Source: Firmicutes bacterium UBA3553
GTDB taxonomy: Bacteria; Bacillota; Clostridia; Tissierellales; Sedimentibacteraceae
Direction: 5' to 3'
NCBI GenBank assembly: GCA_002381185.1
Contig: DFOA01000040.1
Location: forward strand, 74,687-88,205
Length of the DNA stretch: 13,519 nt
This document shows, in pieces, positions 13,141 to 13,519 of this stretch. Position 1 is the stretch's first letter. Each line of letters begins with the position of its first letter. Made by a program: the position numbers and the translations under genes. Below the pieces are notes generated by a model. The model searched no databases, was not told where the DNA came from, and saw only the letters and a list, made by a program, of their open reading frames with translations.

Positions 13141-13519
13141 TTATCCAAAGAATATAGGCACGAGGAATGTTGCAAGAAGTATTATAAATGCTCCTCCAAG
13201 CCTTGATGATATTTGGGCAAACGGCATTAATTCCATTCTGTTGGCTGCAGTTAATACTGCAACGTCTCCCGTTCCGCCCATATTAGCCATACATAACCCC
13301 GCTGTTATTGCAGCTTCTATAGGATAGAACCCGACCAATTTGCCGACTAAAGCGGTACCCACTACCGCACCTAACACTACTAAGAAGCATAATATCAAAT
13401 AAATCGGTGTAAATGCTGAAATTACCTGACCTAAATCTGTATAAGCTATACCAATACCCATAAGCAATGCAGGTGTCCAGTTTGCCGCTACAAATTTATA
13501 CCAGTTTGAACATGCTTTT
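13141..13519 (-). CDS. 2-hydroxycarboxylate transporter family (CitS/MaeN-like), C-terminal part
   Basis: Only the last 125 or so residues are in the window. The frame stays open to the right edge (reading ...NWYKFVAANWTPALLMGIG), so the gene starts outside; the internal TTG at 13467 is not its start. The fragment is strongly hydrophobic, with the family's second re-entrant-loop motif GGTGD, then TAANRMELMPFAQISSRLGGA, and a final membrane segment. The arginine in SRLGGA should correspond to a citrate-binding arginine of Klebsiella CitS. The family moves citrate, malate, lactate and related 2-hydroxy acids by Na+ or H+ symport or by exchange. As the first visible operon gene it presumably imports the substrate of the enzymes that follow. 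Citramalate is also a 2-hydroxy acid, so it is a possible substrate. Confidence 0.92.
   Translation of the reverse strand, partial: KACSNWYKFVAANWTPALLMGIGIAYTDLGQVISAFTPIYLILCFLVVLGAVVGTALVGKLVGFYPIEAAITAGLCMANMGGTGDVAVLTAANRMELMPFAQISSRLGGAFIILLATFLVPIFFG

Overview
The window is AT-rich and tightly packed, with strong AGGAGG-type ribosome binding sites. It carries a fermentative citrate-lyase-type operon and a two-[4Fe-4S] ferredoxin-like protein under a Crp/Fnr regulator. This points to an anaerobic low-GC Firmicute, most likely in Clostridia; the species cannot be named from the sequence. All genes lie on the minus strand except the Fe-S protein at 5505-6215.

Layout from the left. (1) 1-4551 is a three-gene minus-strand operon: an SbcD/YhaO-like metallophosphoesterase, a YhaN-like SMC/Rad50-type ATPase with two transmembrane segments inside its coiled coil, and a small intact metallophosphoesterase. 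It is preceded by a good sigma-A-type promoter and a leader of about 100 nt that can fold. The SbcD-like partner has lost metal-ligand residues in three of the five family motifs. A 14-bp direct tandem repeat sits at the left edge and supplies the stop codon of the last gene. (2) 4712-6215 is a divergent pair: a Crp/Fnr-family regulator (minus) and a 4Fe-4S protein (plus). The 103-bp region between them holds a perfect 14-bp Crp/Fnr-type palindrome centred at -41.5 of the predicted Fe-S gene promoter, plus a separate perfect 15-bp inverted repeat that brackets that promoter's -10 box. (3) 6241-6268 is a strong hairpin between convergent genes. (4) 6274-13519 is a minus-strand catabolic operon, in transcription order: a 2-hydroxycarboxylate transporter (cut by the window end), a hairpin, LeuC-like and LeuD-like aconitase-family subunits, citD, citE, citF, citC and a citX-citG fusion.

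How the genes work together. CitD, CitE and CitF form a three-subunit acyl-carrier lyase. CitX-CitG makes and attaches its prosthetic group, and CitC acetylates it. The pairing with an aconitase-type hydro-lyase and a transporter for 2-hydroxy acids fits two readings. One is citrate/isocitrate use. The other, which I find at least as likely, is a mesaconate/citramalate route (hydration of mesaconate or citraconate to citramalate, then cleavage to acetate and pyruvate), as in the methylaspartate pathway of glutamate fermentation. No glutamate mutase, methylaspartase, leuA/leuB or oxaloacetate decarboxylase gene is in view, so the substrate stays open.

Most worth a second look: the predicted class II Crp/Fnr promoter with its extra inverted repeat, the catalytically degraded nuclease partner next to a membrane-anchored Rad50-like ATPase, and the hydro-lyase/lyase/transporter operon with its shortened CitF and non-standard LeuD specificity loop. 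No CRISPR array, tRNA, rRNA, prophage or transposase gene was seen. No gene-free stretch exceeds 300 bases.
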